Below the pieces are notes generated by a model. That model had not been told where the DNA came from, did not search any database, and saw only the letters and a program-made list of their open reading frames with translations. DNA of 64,000 bases, taken from the NCBI GenBank assembly GCA_025618425.1, contig CM046838.1, forward strand, positions 9,965,252 through 10,029,251. The letters run 5' to 3'. Below are positions 25,843 through 39,100 of this stretch, piece by piece. The translations under genes were made by a program, and so were the position numbers. This stretch comes from Heliocidaris tuberculata (taxonomy: Eukaryota > Echinodermata > Echinoidea > Camarodonta > Echinometridae). Numbering within the stretch: the first letter of the stretch is position 1; every line of letters starts with the position of its first letter.

Positions 25843-27300
25843 CATTTAATCATATATTTCCACCATAAAAACATATTACAATAAATCATTACAAATCAGT
25901 ATAATAAATAATAGTGGCGGGATCATGAAAAGCACAAATAGGCTTGTTAAAAATGACCCCTTCATACAGAGTACATAAAAAAATTAAAAAAACAGAATTA
26001 TAAGAAATGACAGAATATCAAGTGTACAGAAGTTCATAACACTAAAGAAAGGAAAGAAGAAAAGAGGGGAAACATATACCAGGCATAATCTAGTACATTT
26101 ACCATTGTGAATCAAGAAGATGTCGATTATAAGATCGTTTAAATTGTTTTACAGTCTTGCTATTCTTAAATTTAGTTGGGAGGCTGTTCCAAATAATTGG
26201 GCCATTATAAAAGATTGAATTTTGTGTCACCGATGTGGGACTTAAAGGAAGATGGATATTTTGCGCATTCCTAGTATTGTAATTGTGAATGAAACAATTT
26301 AGAGTGTAATAGTCATTATAAGCCAAAGGTAGAAGGTTGTTAGATAGTTTAAACATGAAAATTGCGGTATCTAGAGTTAATAATTCATGGATAGGTAGGA
26401 TTTGCATTTTCTTAAATAAGGGTAAACTGGATGAAAGATAAGGGGAATGTGTGATAAGACGAATTCCACGTTCCTGTAATTTATGAATTCGTTCAATATC
26501 TTTTTAGAAGTAAAACCCCAAACAATATTACAATAGTTTGTATGGGAAGAAACAAGAGAAAGGTACAACATTTTCAAAACAGTTTGTTGCAAGAATTGCA
26601 ATCTATACAGAATCCCAATATTTTTAGCTAAGGTGTTACATATATAATTTACATGGTGGTTCCAAGATAGTTTTTCATCAACAATTACTCCTAGAAATTT
26701 CGTATTAGATACTCGACTTATTTCTTCATTTCTGTAGTATAAATCTAGATTAGAAGGAATTGTAGTTTTAGTACCAAACATATTAATATAATTAGTTTTA
26801 TCGATATTTAGATTTAAGTTGTTGGATTTCATCCAATTACTTATGCTATTCAAATTGGGTATTTACAAAATCAAATAAAATTGTAGGATTAGGAACTTTA
26901 CAAAAAACACTGGTATCGTCTGCAAAAAATATATAACGCAAATTTTGAGTTAAATATGGCAAGCCATTAATATATCAAAATAAAAAAAAATGAAAAAAGG
27001 GGGACCAAGAATAGATCCTTGTGGTATTCCGCAACTAATTGTTTTTACTTGGAATTCAACTCCATTAATTAATGTTAATTGTTTACGATCAGTTAGGTAA
27101 CTTGATAATTATTGTAAAGGTCTACCCCTAATACCATAATAATACATTTTTTTGTAATAAAATTGAATGATTTATGACATCAAATGCCCTTTTTAGGTCT
27201 ATAAATATAGTAAGAGCATATTCCTTATTATTAATTGCTTGGTTTATACTATTGATTAGATCCAGTATTGCTCTACCTGTGGTATGTCCCTGTCTAAATC
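25838..27300 (-). mobile_element. Decayed non-LTR retrotransposon (reverse transcriptase)
   Basis: Minus-strand fragments follow reverse-transcriptase order: GHTTGRAILDL and FIDLKRAFDVINHSIL, then SCGIPQGSILGP, then FADDTSVF, then NTKFLGVIVDEKLSW and IWNSLPTKF. These match the fingers, palm and thumb regions of CR1/Jockey-like LINEs. The frame is broken several times, the 5' end is missing, and the upstream side is replaced by a G/C-rich hAT-type fragment. Not functional. Confidence 0.85.
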
Positions 27301-27659
27301 CCCCCCCCCCAAAAAAAATCCCCCCTTTTAGACCTTTTTTTTTGTCAGAGAATTCTGGATCCAATAAAATCTGATACCCCCCCCCCCCCTACTGAGCGAC
27401 TTTTCGAAGGCTGGCGAGACGAAAAAAATACGTATTATACCTTTTCGAACTTATACCTTTTATTTTATTATTAGTTTTTTGTTGCTTGTCAGAGAATTAT
27501 GGAGTAAAACATCTCATACCCCCCCCCCCCGCCCCCCTCTCCCCACTGAGCGAGTTTTAGAGGGCTGGCGAGAAGAAAAAAATACGGGTCTCCCTCCAAG
27601 CAGAATTTAACAGTTGACAAAATTTGCCCCCCTTGTAAAAAATCTTGGCTACGCCACTG
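27300..27659. mobile_element. hAT-type MITE fragments joined to the LINE
   Basis: Two tandem copies of the family interior are present: C-run, ACTGAGCGA, GGCTGGCGAGA, with a CTTGTCAGAGAATTATGGAG-like block. The right terminus is TTGGCTACGCCACTG. The left terminus is missing at the junction with the LINE. Confidence 0.65.
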
Positions 27660-29229
27660 AATGGGCCTCAGTGCAATCGACTTTACATACCAGTCAGATC
27701 ACAAAGCTTCATTCAGTAAAATTCCATTCAAAATGGTTTTATTTTTAAATCGTTCCAAATAATATCAAATGCAAAAAATACACGTCATGTACAATTTATA
27801 GAGAAACAGGAAACTAACAAAAAGCAAAGCTTGATAATGTTGTAACTACCGTTGATTAAATGTATGGGTATATAATGTACAGAAAGGAGTAACACTCTGT
27901 AGTAACTCAGAAGGCATACTGCAACAAAAACACACAGGATTTCCACGAAGTGGGGATCACTGAAGTTGGGGGTAAATAGCACACAATTAAAATAGTGATT
28001 AATGATAATTTCCAGACAGAAGGCTTGACTTTATTTTACTTTCAAATGAACTAGAGTTATTGCGAAAGTGATACTGATATTGGCACAGAGGGATGTTGAA
28101 ACATGAGTTTAAAAAAATGAGATATAACCGAGAGCCCCGTTGTTGAACCAAGTTCAACGAGCCTTCATTTGATTATTTTGGGTAATTATAATTAGATCAA
28201 TTGTCACAATGATCTATATGTTTATAAAATTTGAAAAGCGAAGAGATATTAGGAGGCAATAATCAACTTCTGTTTGAAAACAGCGAAGTGGTAGATATGA
28301 ATATGAAACATGAAAAGTGTTGAGAGCTTTTAGCCTGAAGAATAGCGTTTCGGAATGAATAAAAAATATGAAGCTGCACAGATTTGTAGAACTTTTTTTA
28401 GTGTTTGAGTATTGGTTCTAGTTTGGTCGAACTTATACATGCCTAGTAGATGTTACAATATATGTGAGCATGGTCAGAATCAAAGTTTACCGCACTTCTT
28501 TTGTCATTTTTATACGTATATGCAATTGTCGTAGGTCGAAATTTGTGAGCACAGGCTATACCAGGAATGAAATGCCTAAAAATAATAATCATATTACATT
28601 TGTTAATGTTCTAACCCTTTATTATTTCATAAACCTCTCGCTATTTCTCAAGTTGTGAATCTACATATGGTTTACATTATATAATAATTCGTAAAAGTTT
28701 ACTCTTATGCTACCATCTCAAACTGGGTAAAAAGTCACATTAATTTCTAATTCATATTCAACTCCTCACTTACTTATGCAAAGACCTATAGACTTAAATA
28801 AACACGAAAATGAAAGTGAATAATTGCTATTGTAAGCTTAAGAATATGGAATTATATAACAAATGTAAACGTTTATTACATTCATATATGAATATATATA
28901 TCGAGAGAGACAGAGAGAGAGAGAGTGGGGTGAAGAAAGAAAAAAGTTAAACATTCTTTATCCACTTTAATTTAATTAAAGCATCTTGAGTAAATTATGC
29001 GGCTAGTACACTTTGGTCAGAAGCTGGTTCAAGAAAAAAAATGTATGGGAATTAACACCGATTTTCTTTATTTCGACAGGTGTTCAGAAGTGAAACTACA
29101 GAGCAAACTAAACCAAATACTGTCAGAAAACGACGGTAGAATCATCATGTTAAAGACTAATTAGGGCCTCATATTAACTACCTTTATATAAAGAGTGCTC
29201 CGACTAAATTTAATAATAACGTACCAGAA
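27660..29229. other. AT-rich non-coding DNA
   Basis: No exon, RNA or bounded repeat recognised, apart from a short GA-rich tract at about 28902-28926. Confidence 0.5.
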
Positions 29230-29580
29230 CACTGGCGTAATTCCCGGGGGATGGGGATATACATCCCCCCCCCCCCCCACACACACACACTTTTAAGGGA
29301 GGGGTGGCATGTGCAAATATACCCCCACTTTTCAAGGGAAAAAATACAAGCAATCAGTTGTGGACAATTCTGACAAATTTAATATAAGTGACTCTTATAA
29401 TAGTGAAAATTTCTCTTTAGAATGCTATTAAGGTACAAAAAATAATTTTGGAACGTCCTAAAAGGAGTCCGATTTTTTCGAAAATCTGACACCCATCTTC
29501 TGTATCCGCGAGTGCAATCGCCTGATTGCAAACAATCCCCCCCCCCCCCCCCCACGCATTGGAACGTATTTACACCACTC
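29230..29580. mobile_element. hAT-type element
   Basis: The left end CACTGGCGTAATTCC is inverted at the right end as GTATTTACACCACTC. Flanks TACCAGAA and TGACAGAA agree at six of eight positions. Two C runs lie inside. Confidence 0.6.
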
Positions 29581-29880
29581 TGACAGAAAGAACATTTTGT
29601 TTTTTAATATAAATATATAGTTGACTCTTCAGTCATTTTGTGCTTTAGTTTCCTCTGCGATGATACATATTTTCTGTATGTGTAGAATGATCAATCTGGA
29701 ATATTTCTTTGTTTCTGAAACATGAAATTTGTCAATAGTAATATTTTTCACGAGTGTTACTATCCATGAATTCACCGTTTATAACATACGACATGTACGA
29801 AGCACTAGGTTAGATAAGCAGATTAAAATTTTAGTCTACTTTCATCTAAATTAAATCATACTGTTTATGTATATCTCATT

Positions 29881-30088
29881 TTAAATCTTCGATGCTTTCA
29901 CCACATTATCTTTTACCTCGACTATTTCATATTCATCTTCTTCAAATTGAAAATGAAAGTTTTGATATATGTCTGTTGATTGTCCATGGAGAGAATTGTA
30001 TCGGTTGCTGTCTTCCGATGGTTTATTCTCTTTTGCCTGGGGTTTGTTCATCGACGATGAAACAGGAACGTTGTTGGCTCTATCAGAT
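29881..30088 (-). CDS. Cassette B last exon: cytoplasmic tail
   Basis: 68 residues and TAA at 29881-29883. Motifs are YNSLHGQSTDIYQNF and DEYEIVEV. The second YxxI of cassette A is YQNF here, so this ITAM is non-canonical at its last position. YQNF keeps the pYxN Grb2-type pattern. Acceptor TTTCAG. Confidence 0.78.
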
Positions 30089-33000
30089 CTGAAATCACAT
30101 GGATGGTGGATGAAATGTAACAAAGAACATAATTTACAGGGCACAAATTAGTATTTGTATGACAAGTTATATTTTGAGTGACGCTTTGTAATTAAACTAA
30201 CTTATAATACCAGGCCAACATAAAAGATGATTAAAATCCACGACGTTTGTTTTGCTAAGGTTCATATAAATTAAGGGTCATAATGCGGAATACAACAAAT
30301 TTCCGATACAAGCGGTTTGTTAGTCCCAAAATAAAATAATACTTTAATAATACATATTTCCCATATCTTCTGCCTTAATCCGAAGGTTCATTACACAAAA
30401 GATTCGTTATTTCGAAAGTTTGTTTATCGAAAGGTTCATACTCCGAAAATGAAATAGGGTTCGTAATTCCGAAAAGGATAAAGTGATAAATGATAAAGAA
30501 AATGAAAAAGTGCTTCAACAGAGGGTGTCATCTGTATATGATTGTCGGAATACATGGATGTTGGAACAAAGGAGTGATGTCAGTATGTCTACGAGTTTTA
30601 TAGATCTATGATGATGTACATCTCAAGATTATATTTGTTAATCTGTGCTGCACTATGTTTTCGTGAATTATGTATACAACTAGGGTAAATGAATGGATGA
30701 CTGAATAAATGGACTGAATAGAAACTAATTCTGAACTCAGACTTGCGATGGGCACGATCAAGAGGCAGAATATTTTTTACCTTCTTCGTTTGTAGATGTA
30801 CACGGAGACGATGATGATTACGATGATTATGATGATGGGAAACACTGCTATGGTTGATGTGATTACCATGGTCATGTTCTCTTCACTGTCAGCATCTTTG
30901 AAAAAATGGAAACATTAAACAAATATTACTGAAAACACAAGCACAATGAATCTGGGATTTCTGTAGAATGAGAAAAACACAGAAAAAGAAAAAGAGAGGA
31001 AGAGAGAAATACAAAGAAAGAGAGGGAAGACAACGCAAAAAGGATGGGTTTCTGAGACTAAGAAAATGGTCTCAAGGGAAAAAACAAAGGAAAATTTACT
31101 TTACATCCTCAATTCAATTCCTAAACCACTCAACATGCTCAACTACAACAGCTCTACTCGTGTATGAAATCAAATCCTAGCCTGGGTATCTGTTGTTCAT
31201 AGTTCTGGTATGTTAAAATATATTCCCGTCTTTCGACCGCTTGGAAATGCTATAATTATTGGAAAATTTTCACAATTTTGAATAAGTGAGCCTTCAAGCT
31301 TTAAAGTATAATTAATCATCGTTCTTACCTTTGAGTATAATGGGTAGCATAGCTGGTCCATTAAAGTAGTAAAAGTCCTGCGATAAGAAAATTGACGTCA
31401 GTTTTAAGAGCTGTCATTTGAAACAATATACCAATGCTCGTCTTTTGTAGTACTGTATATTGCCAAGAAAACAGACATACTAGTGTAGACGAAATGTAGA
31501 CGTTCCATGTGTAATCTGAGCGTATCAGGAATACTGCCTACAGCACTCGGTTTACTATCACCAAACAGCTACCCCCGAATAATTATCCCCTAAAACCCGG
31601 CTCTTACCAGGCGTCATATCGATTACGTCAGTGCCTGCGTCAGTGCCTGCGCAAATCGAGCCAGTGAAGTCGATTAACCCATACATGATCCTAACGTCAG
31701 CAAATGACGGGACTTAGAGAATTCCCCCCAATTACCCACAGACAACTTCCTTTTGATAATTAAATCTACTGGGAGATTCCTAGGGGTAGTTGTCACGAGG
31801 TAACGTTCTGGGGGTGTTATTTTTAGGATTAGAGTTTCGGAGGGAGTTTTCTTGGTGGGTTAATGCAAGGGGGTAGTTGTTCTAGAATCTAATTGTACGA
31901 TGTCTGTAGACTAGGGAGGTAAAGTGCAGGATATTTCAAAATATTGTATAATTATATTCACGTAACTTTAACAGCTTATCAAGTGGGGACAGCGGTAAAT
32001 AAGGAAAATAATCTCCAAGAAATAAACTAACCTCATCTTGGCCGATGGGAGAGTACACTCGTATGAAGCAGGTATAATATCCACCTGGGTTAAGAGGACC
32101 ATTGGTAGCGTGGAGAGTAGAAGCTTTCACCGTACTTCGTCTTATTCTTTGAGGATCATTTGGTTCGAATTCGTCCGTCATCTTGCATGCCGAATGAATC
32201 TTGGTCAGTGATCCGATTGTGATGGTATTGTTAGCGGTTAGCCTGTATTGCAGTTTAACAAGACATGATAATTTAGTTTGTGTGCTCATTATTTCATGAT
32301 CAATGTGCATAGAATAAGGTCTGTAGTTCAACAAATAGCGTAATGACTGTTATTTTCCGCGGTTTTAACTAGCATATCACACCACTGGTGTAGCTTTGGA
32401 AGGCCCACTCCTCCCCCCCCCCCCCCCCCCCCCATCGAATACCCCCATCTCACTAGAAGACAATTCTGCTGCCATCCCAAAAAATCGACAAAGCGTGGTG
32501 GATCGTGGCTTGATCTTTTCAATATTCTCCATCGTATCTTGAGCCTTTCTGAATCGTCTAGGATCGCCATCATCTCCCTGGCCGCCAGAAAATTTTGAAC
32601 ATGTTCAAAACTCGACTGAAAAAATGCCACGATGCCCCGATTTATATACTGATGGCCCGAAATCGTCGCAGAAGCCCGGCCTGAGCCTACCGTCGCCCCG
32701 CTCGCGCGTTTACGTTTTACAACCTTGCCTAGGCAGATTTGTCCAAAATCACCATGAAACGGCTCGAGCTCACCCTACGCATTGACAGGCTCAGCTCAAC
32801 AAACAGAGCACATGGCCTAATGCTTGTGGGGGATACAGAGTATATGGAGAAAACTATACAGATCCACACGAACCATTGTGTACACAGTCATGACAGATTA
32901 CTGTACTTTTACTGTAATTTTCTTAATGAATATATTATTTTCAACTCAACGTCAGAGGGCAGAGTTCCTACTCAGGAAAGATGTTTTCAAATTTTGTTAG

Positions 33001-33097
33001 AATATCAAAATGAAGAAAAAGCAATAGCTATTAAAAGGAATGAGTTTAATGGAAGAGATCGCACCGAAATGGCAGGATTGGGGGCGATGCAGGGGTA

Positions 33098-33142
<45 letters not shown>

Positions 33143-36100
33143 AGATAGAGGGGTTTGAAAGAGATTTAAGAGGATTTGTGATTGTGTACATAGAGTTGTG
33201 TTTCTGTGTGTGTTGCGGCTGTTTTTGTTTTTGTTTTTTAAGGAGGGTACGTGGGGTTAGGGGAGGTCAAAGGCCGGGTTTTGGTAAAGAAGAAAGATTT
33301 CACTCAATGTCTCTCTTATAAAAAATTTTTTAAAGGTCTTTTCTAATGTATACATGCTCATGTAATTCAGTGAAATAGTTTTAGTGATGATTGATTGTAT
33401 TTCTGGTAATGTAGGCATATTTTAGTGTGTTAAACCTTATCTTCTATGTTCATATGATCATGTAAGTCATTGAAATATTTTACTTGTGATTTTCATTGTC
33501 TTTTTGTTATGTAATTCAATGAAAATAATTTGAAAAAAGAAAAAAATCCATGTATTATTGAGTGAAATCAAAATAAAGATCATTGAAAAAAGTGGGGGGG
33601 GGAGGCTTAAATGCACTACATACAGTAGGGCCTACGTTGCCCCCCCCCCCCCCTCTTATGCAAAATCCTGGATCTGCCCCTGATGGAAGGGCATGAGTGA
33701 CATGTAGTTATCTAAGCTTAATTTGCAGACCGTAGGAACTTAGGTCAGTATACACAAAAACAGGCGGCGGAACCGAATTGCAGAACTAATAAGGACGCGT
33801 CTTTAGGAGTTCTGTGAACTGTAATGGTCATCATACACACTTGCACGCAACAGTCAATAATTAGAGTGAGCTCGAGCCGTATTTGGAAAATATGCCTAGG
33901 CAAGGTTGTAAAACGTAAACGCGCGCCCCGCGCGCAGAACCAGTGTAGCGAGGTCCTCATTAGTCTAGATTCTATCCGTTTTTTATATTTGGTTTATTCC
34001 CTAACGCTGCTCTTTCTCTACACGCATATCCCACACAGAGCGCGACTCTCCACTAATCGCGCGATCCCCACAATTTCACCCGTCGATTTGGAAGGGCTAT
34101 ATCAGTTTTAGCGTTGGAGGTGTATTATTTTCTCAACGGATCGCGTTCGTGAGCGAACAGTCCAGGCAGTGGACTAGGTCCTCATAAGCGTATGAGCCTC
34201 GTATTAGGATCGCTTTGATCGCAGAAGCAGTGCATCTCATCGGCCTCGAAATGGGGCGAGAAAGTGGCAGCGTCGTACTATCATCGTATCGCCATGGCCT
34301 TCAGCGCAGGTAGATTGCAGTAAAGCTGTAGTGTAATCGCCTCACAGGCCAAAAATTGGAGGGAGATTCTGCCACGCTTTACGAAATTTTCACAGATCGC
34401 CATAGTCCCCTTTCTAGTGAGATGGGGGTATGCTACACTACTGTATTCTGACCCTTTCATTTGCCATGAGTGCCAATTGGTACAATCACAGGCTTGCGTA
34501 ATAATGCACTGTGGCACAGGCCTATCATAGTGTTGTGAAGGGATCGGTTGAATTACAGTTTACTTTCTTGAGTACAGAGAGAGTACATAATGTGATAAAC
34601 TGGTGACACAAATCAGTTGAAGTTAGAAGCTATAGAGTATAGTATTTATTCAGATGAAGTACATGAAGATACAGATGAACAATGAAGCATAGAGCAAGTC
34701 TGATGGTGACTATACTCTCATGGTGTCTGGAATCTATTCTGAAGTAAATCTTGAAGTCAAGTCTGAATTCTATCTGACTTCTAGTATATTCTATTCTATC
34801 TGATTCCTGGAGTCCCGAAGTGAACCCCTTTTATAATGGGTAAACCCCCTATTGGGAGTTGGTCAACCTTGAGTCCTTGACCAAATGACCATAAGTACGT
34901 CATAACTTTTACTCAGTATTGGGGAGTGGGGCTGTTATCTGGAAGGAGTGATGTTGAGAATAAGAAGACCATAAAGTGACCATTGCGTCATAGCTTTAGT
35001 TGGAAGTTGTATGAGTAATACTTTCTGAAGAAAGTGTGAAGTTTGTAAACATTTAAACTTCCTGTTCACTTCCTGTCTAGGTAATGATAAATTATTGATA
35101 AATGTAAAATTGGTCTTATTATCACATAACAATAGAGTGGCACATAAACAGTTAATGTGGAGATACGTCAACCTGTCAATTATCTTCACATTAGACTTAG
35201 CGCATGCGTTTCGTCAAGTCTCTCATATGAAGAGAGAAATGTTCAGACAAAAATAATGATATTGGAAAAATATTAGACCCATTATGAGACCAAAATATTT
35301 TTTTTTTCTCCAAAATAAAATAACTATGAGGTAGACTGCCGCGAATAATATTTACAACACTTGAAAGTCAGGCGACGTTTCTTTACTAATTAAACCCCAG
35401 GTTCTACCCTTGTAATATATAAGCATAGCCCATAGAGATCGGGTCATACACTTGATGATACAATATGTTGGTATGATTAGGGCACGGCTCTCCTTTTTAT
35501 TCTACACAAAATATAATTTAAATATAGTTCGTGTTGGAACAGTTGACTTACGAATGAAACACCATAGCTCTAAAAGGAGTCCCTATCAGGTTTTTGGCGA
35601 TGCTATAATCCCTCGTATTGCCAATGCTGTAGGCATTCTCGTCAGAATCGACACTTGTCGACATATTGTGGAGTTGCACAACGATGAACTCAAAACAGCT
35701 GTGATTCAGAAAACAGTTAGGTACTAAGATTATCGTTTAACTAATTTGATTAAGTCCAAACATATAGATCCTTTTTAGATATTTTTTAAATATATCTTAA
35801 GAGACAAAAATATATTGGATAACAATGGAAAAATTATCCCAGTAAGCGTCGCAAATCTGAAGTGTGGTAAACTGTACTCTGCACTGACCTTGGTAATGAA
35901 ACATAAACCACTTATAACGTTACTACAGTCAGTGGTTGGATATTAAATCTCTAGCTTTAGCTCCGGCAGCCGTTATCAACGAACAGTGCATTCAAAGGAA
36001 TTAATCCTGTCAGGAACCCATTTAACACCTGGGTCGAGAGAGACAACTGAACATGATGTGCCTTACCCAAGGACATACGCAGAGATTAGAGATTCGAACC

Positions 36101-39100
36101 CTCAACCTTTTTAATGAGAGCCAAATGAACGAGCGAACGACTGAGTGAGACTCAGTCAAGTGAATACCACGATGCCTCCATATTAGTAAACTTGTATATT
36201 ACTGAAATAATTCTCCGTATCGCATATAGCTCTCCGAATCCGAACGCATGCGGCGCTCTAATTTTTGGGCATGTGATTGCTGGCAACTGAGCTTCCGGGT
36301 CCGGCCGGAGCGTCATTGACAATGTGTTAGAAGACGTGGTCAGCCTAGCAAAAACTCCCTTTTGTTCCTAATCTAGCAAATAATCGTGTTTTTATACAGT
36401 TGATATTTAAATGGGATTCTTCTGTGAAGCCACCCAATGTGGGATGTTGAGCCGAAGATGCAAAACGTGTTTTCAGCAGAACAATCACGCACGAAAAAAA
36501 GCAAGGAAATATCAGTGTATGCTCACTGGAACCGGAAATATATGTGCCAACATCGTTGTCTCCGATATCGGCATCGGGAGCTGATATCGGCTGATATCGG
36601 CTGATATGGGCTGATATCGGCTATATGCGATAGGGAGAATTCAAATGGCACATGGAACGTTTTGTAAAGAACTAACTTTGAAACATTTAAATATAAAATA
36701 TTCCATGAATATTTTAGTACATGAAAGTAGAATCAATACCTGATCTGTCCATTAGATTCGTTATAATACGGCACGTGTACTTCAAAACTATATTGACCAA
36801 TTCCATCAGCAGCTGCAGTCAGGATTGGCGGTCTTACAGGAACTAATGAAAGAGAAGAAGGCGAAAATTATCAGAATTCGTTCAAATTGACAAAAAACAT
36901 ATGAACTTTACTTGGATTGAACAGATTAATTTTCAGGAATCAACGTATGTAAGTGCCACTATGGTATTTCTCTGGACAGGATTGTACGAATGAAATCACT
37001 GTTTGTTGTCTACCCTGTCCTCTTTAATACACATTAAATGAATGACTGAAACTGGTCTTGATTGGCAGAAAAGTTAAAATGTAATTGTACGTTCAAAGGC
37101 TTATTCTACAAATAATATTCTAAGTCTAAGATAATATGAAACTTACTTTACATGAAATTTACATTCTTCTACTTTACAATATTGAAGTTAGCCAAATATT
37201 AGTTACATGGTGGGTCAAAAGTGTCATCAGAAACAAATACCTAATATTTCGCAAGTATGGCATAATGTTTCACATCCAGAATTAAATTGAATCTATTATT
37301 TAATTATATGCGCCTTGAACATTTCGAATACTGCTATTTTAAAAAAACATTAAATGCTCGTTCAGCCTATCAAAATTTGAGTAGAATGAATACAGTTAAT
37401 AACCAGTGCATCAACTTTTAAGGTTACTACTGACTTGATTTTAAAGCAAAGATAACGAAAAGTAATGGTAGTAAAAATGAAATTAGAATGAAACGTGTTA
37501 CACATAGTCTCATAATGTACTACATGTACTTCTACCAAAAGATAATATAGATACTTCTTTGCCAACCGTCTCCCCCACACAGCAATCTCAACGGCCCGTT
37601 AAAATGGCAGACATTCGGTTTTACACGTGTCTGTTTTATGTTGACATCATTGTTACTTGAGTGCCGGTGTCATGGTCGATCTGTTCCGGGTTCCGGCGGA
37701 ACGAAACGACTAGTCGATTCGTTCCCCGGAACCAAGCGACTAGTCGATTCGTTCCAGTGGACTCAAACGACTGATATCACTTTTGGCCGATACGTAACGA
37801 AAGCCGCCGTTTGGTTCCGACATTAGTTTTCCATTGGGGCAGTATTGTTTACCTGCATACTTCATTTTCTCCCTTTTTTCATTTCTTTTTCTTTTCTTTT
37901 TCTTTTCTTTTTCTTTTCTGTTTCTTTTCTTTTTCTTTTCTGTTTCTTTTCTTTTTCTTTTTCTTTTTTCCTTTGCGCAGAATGGGGGGGGGGGGGGCTA
38001 CTGCCCCCAAGCCCTCCACCAGTACGCCAGTGATGTATACAGTGTATACAGTGGCGGATTGGGGGGGGGCAATCCCGGCCCGTGCCCCCCCCCCATTTTG
38101 AAAGAAAACAATGCATTGTGCCCCCCTATTTTTGATTGTGCCCCCCCCCCTTTTAGAACAGGAAACCTTTTTTCTTTTTTTTTTTGCTTGTCAGAGTATT
38201 ATGGAGGGGAATTGTACCCCATAACCCCCCCCCCCCCCTCCCCCACTGAGCGACTTTTGGAGGGCTGGCGAGACCAGAAAAATATGGGTCTCCCTCCAAG
38301 CAGTTTCCCAAAGTTGACAATCCTCCATTTGTTTGCCCCCCCCCCCTTATACGAAATCCTGGATCCGCCCCTGAGTGTATATATGCTTATTCATATCTTA
38401 AGTCCATCTGTAATGGCCTGATGGGCAGTGGGTATCCAGGATTTTGTGAAATGTGCTTATCTTGTTTCACTCTCTATTTCCAGCAAAGATTTTTTTTTTT
38501 TTTTTTTTTTTGGTCACTAAAACCTGGGGGATGATTGTATACACCCTGCTATCTTTGCCCCTTTCACGTAGGGATCCCATTTGGAAGCATCTAAAAGAGT
38601 TGAATAGTTCACAATACAGGTCACATGTATGATATCCAATATGCTATGTGTTTCATGTATTAAAGGGGCAGTCTAATGAGAACTCATGGGGAAATGAAAT
38701 CGTGCGGAATTTGCAAAAGGCTCGTTTACTTGTACACATAGCACGCCCGTTGTGCGAGGCCGTCGGACTAAGGTCATAAATGATCGGACGGCACGAAGTT
38801 GACCGAACTGGAGCTCGGCGAATACTTCGGGTTTAACCAGTCCCGGGCTCTTAGTCTTGTAACTGGTTGTAACCTCGTTCCCCCAAACAAGTTTAGTGTA
38901 ATGCTGAAATATTTCCAAATACAAAACACGGTTAACTTCTGGTTGATTAGTCTAGCCATCGCTTCTGCACTGCCCTGCCGCGACTCGTTGTCGCCACGAT
39001 TACGTAACTAATCCCAAGCTCTACCAGAGAGCTGGCTCTGTAATTACTTTTCCATATGTTTGATTACTTTCCCACCGCGCGAAATTTAAAACACAAGCCA

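Noticed and set aside
25561..25884. His/Thr- and Tyr/Ile-rich open frames
   Set aside because: They cover the CA/TA microsatellite and have no codon or splice support.
37834..38421. 195-codon Phe/Ser/Pro-rich frame
   Set aside because: It crosses a TTTTC repeat, a G run and a hAT-type MITE.
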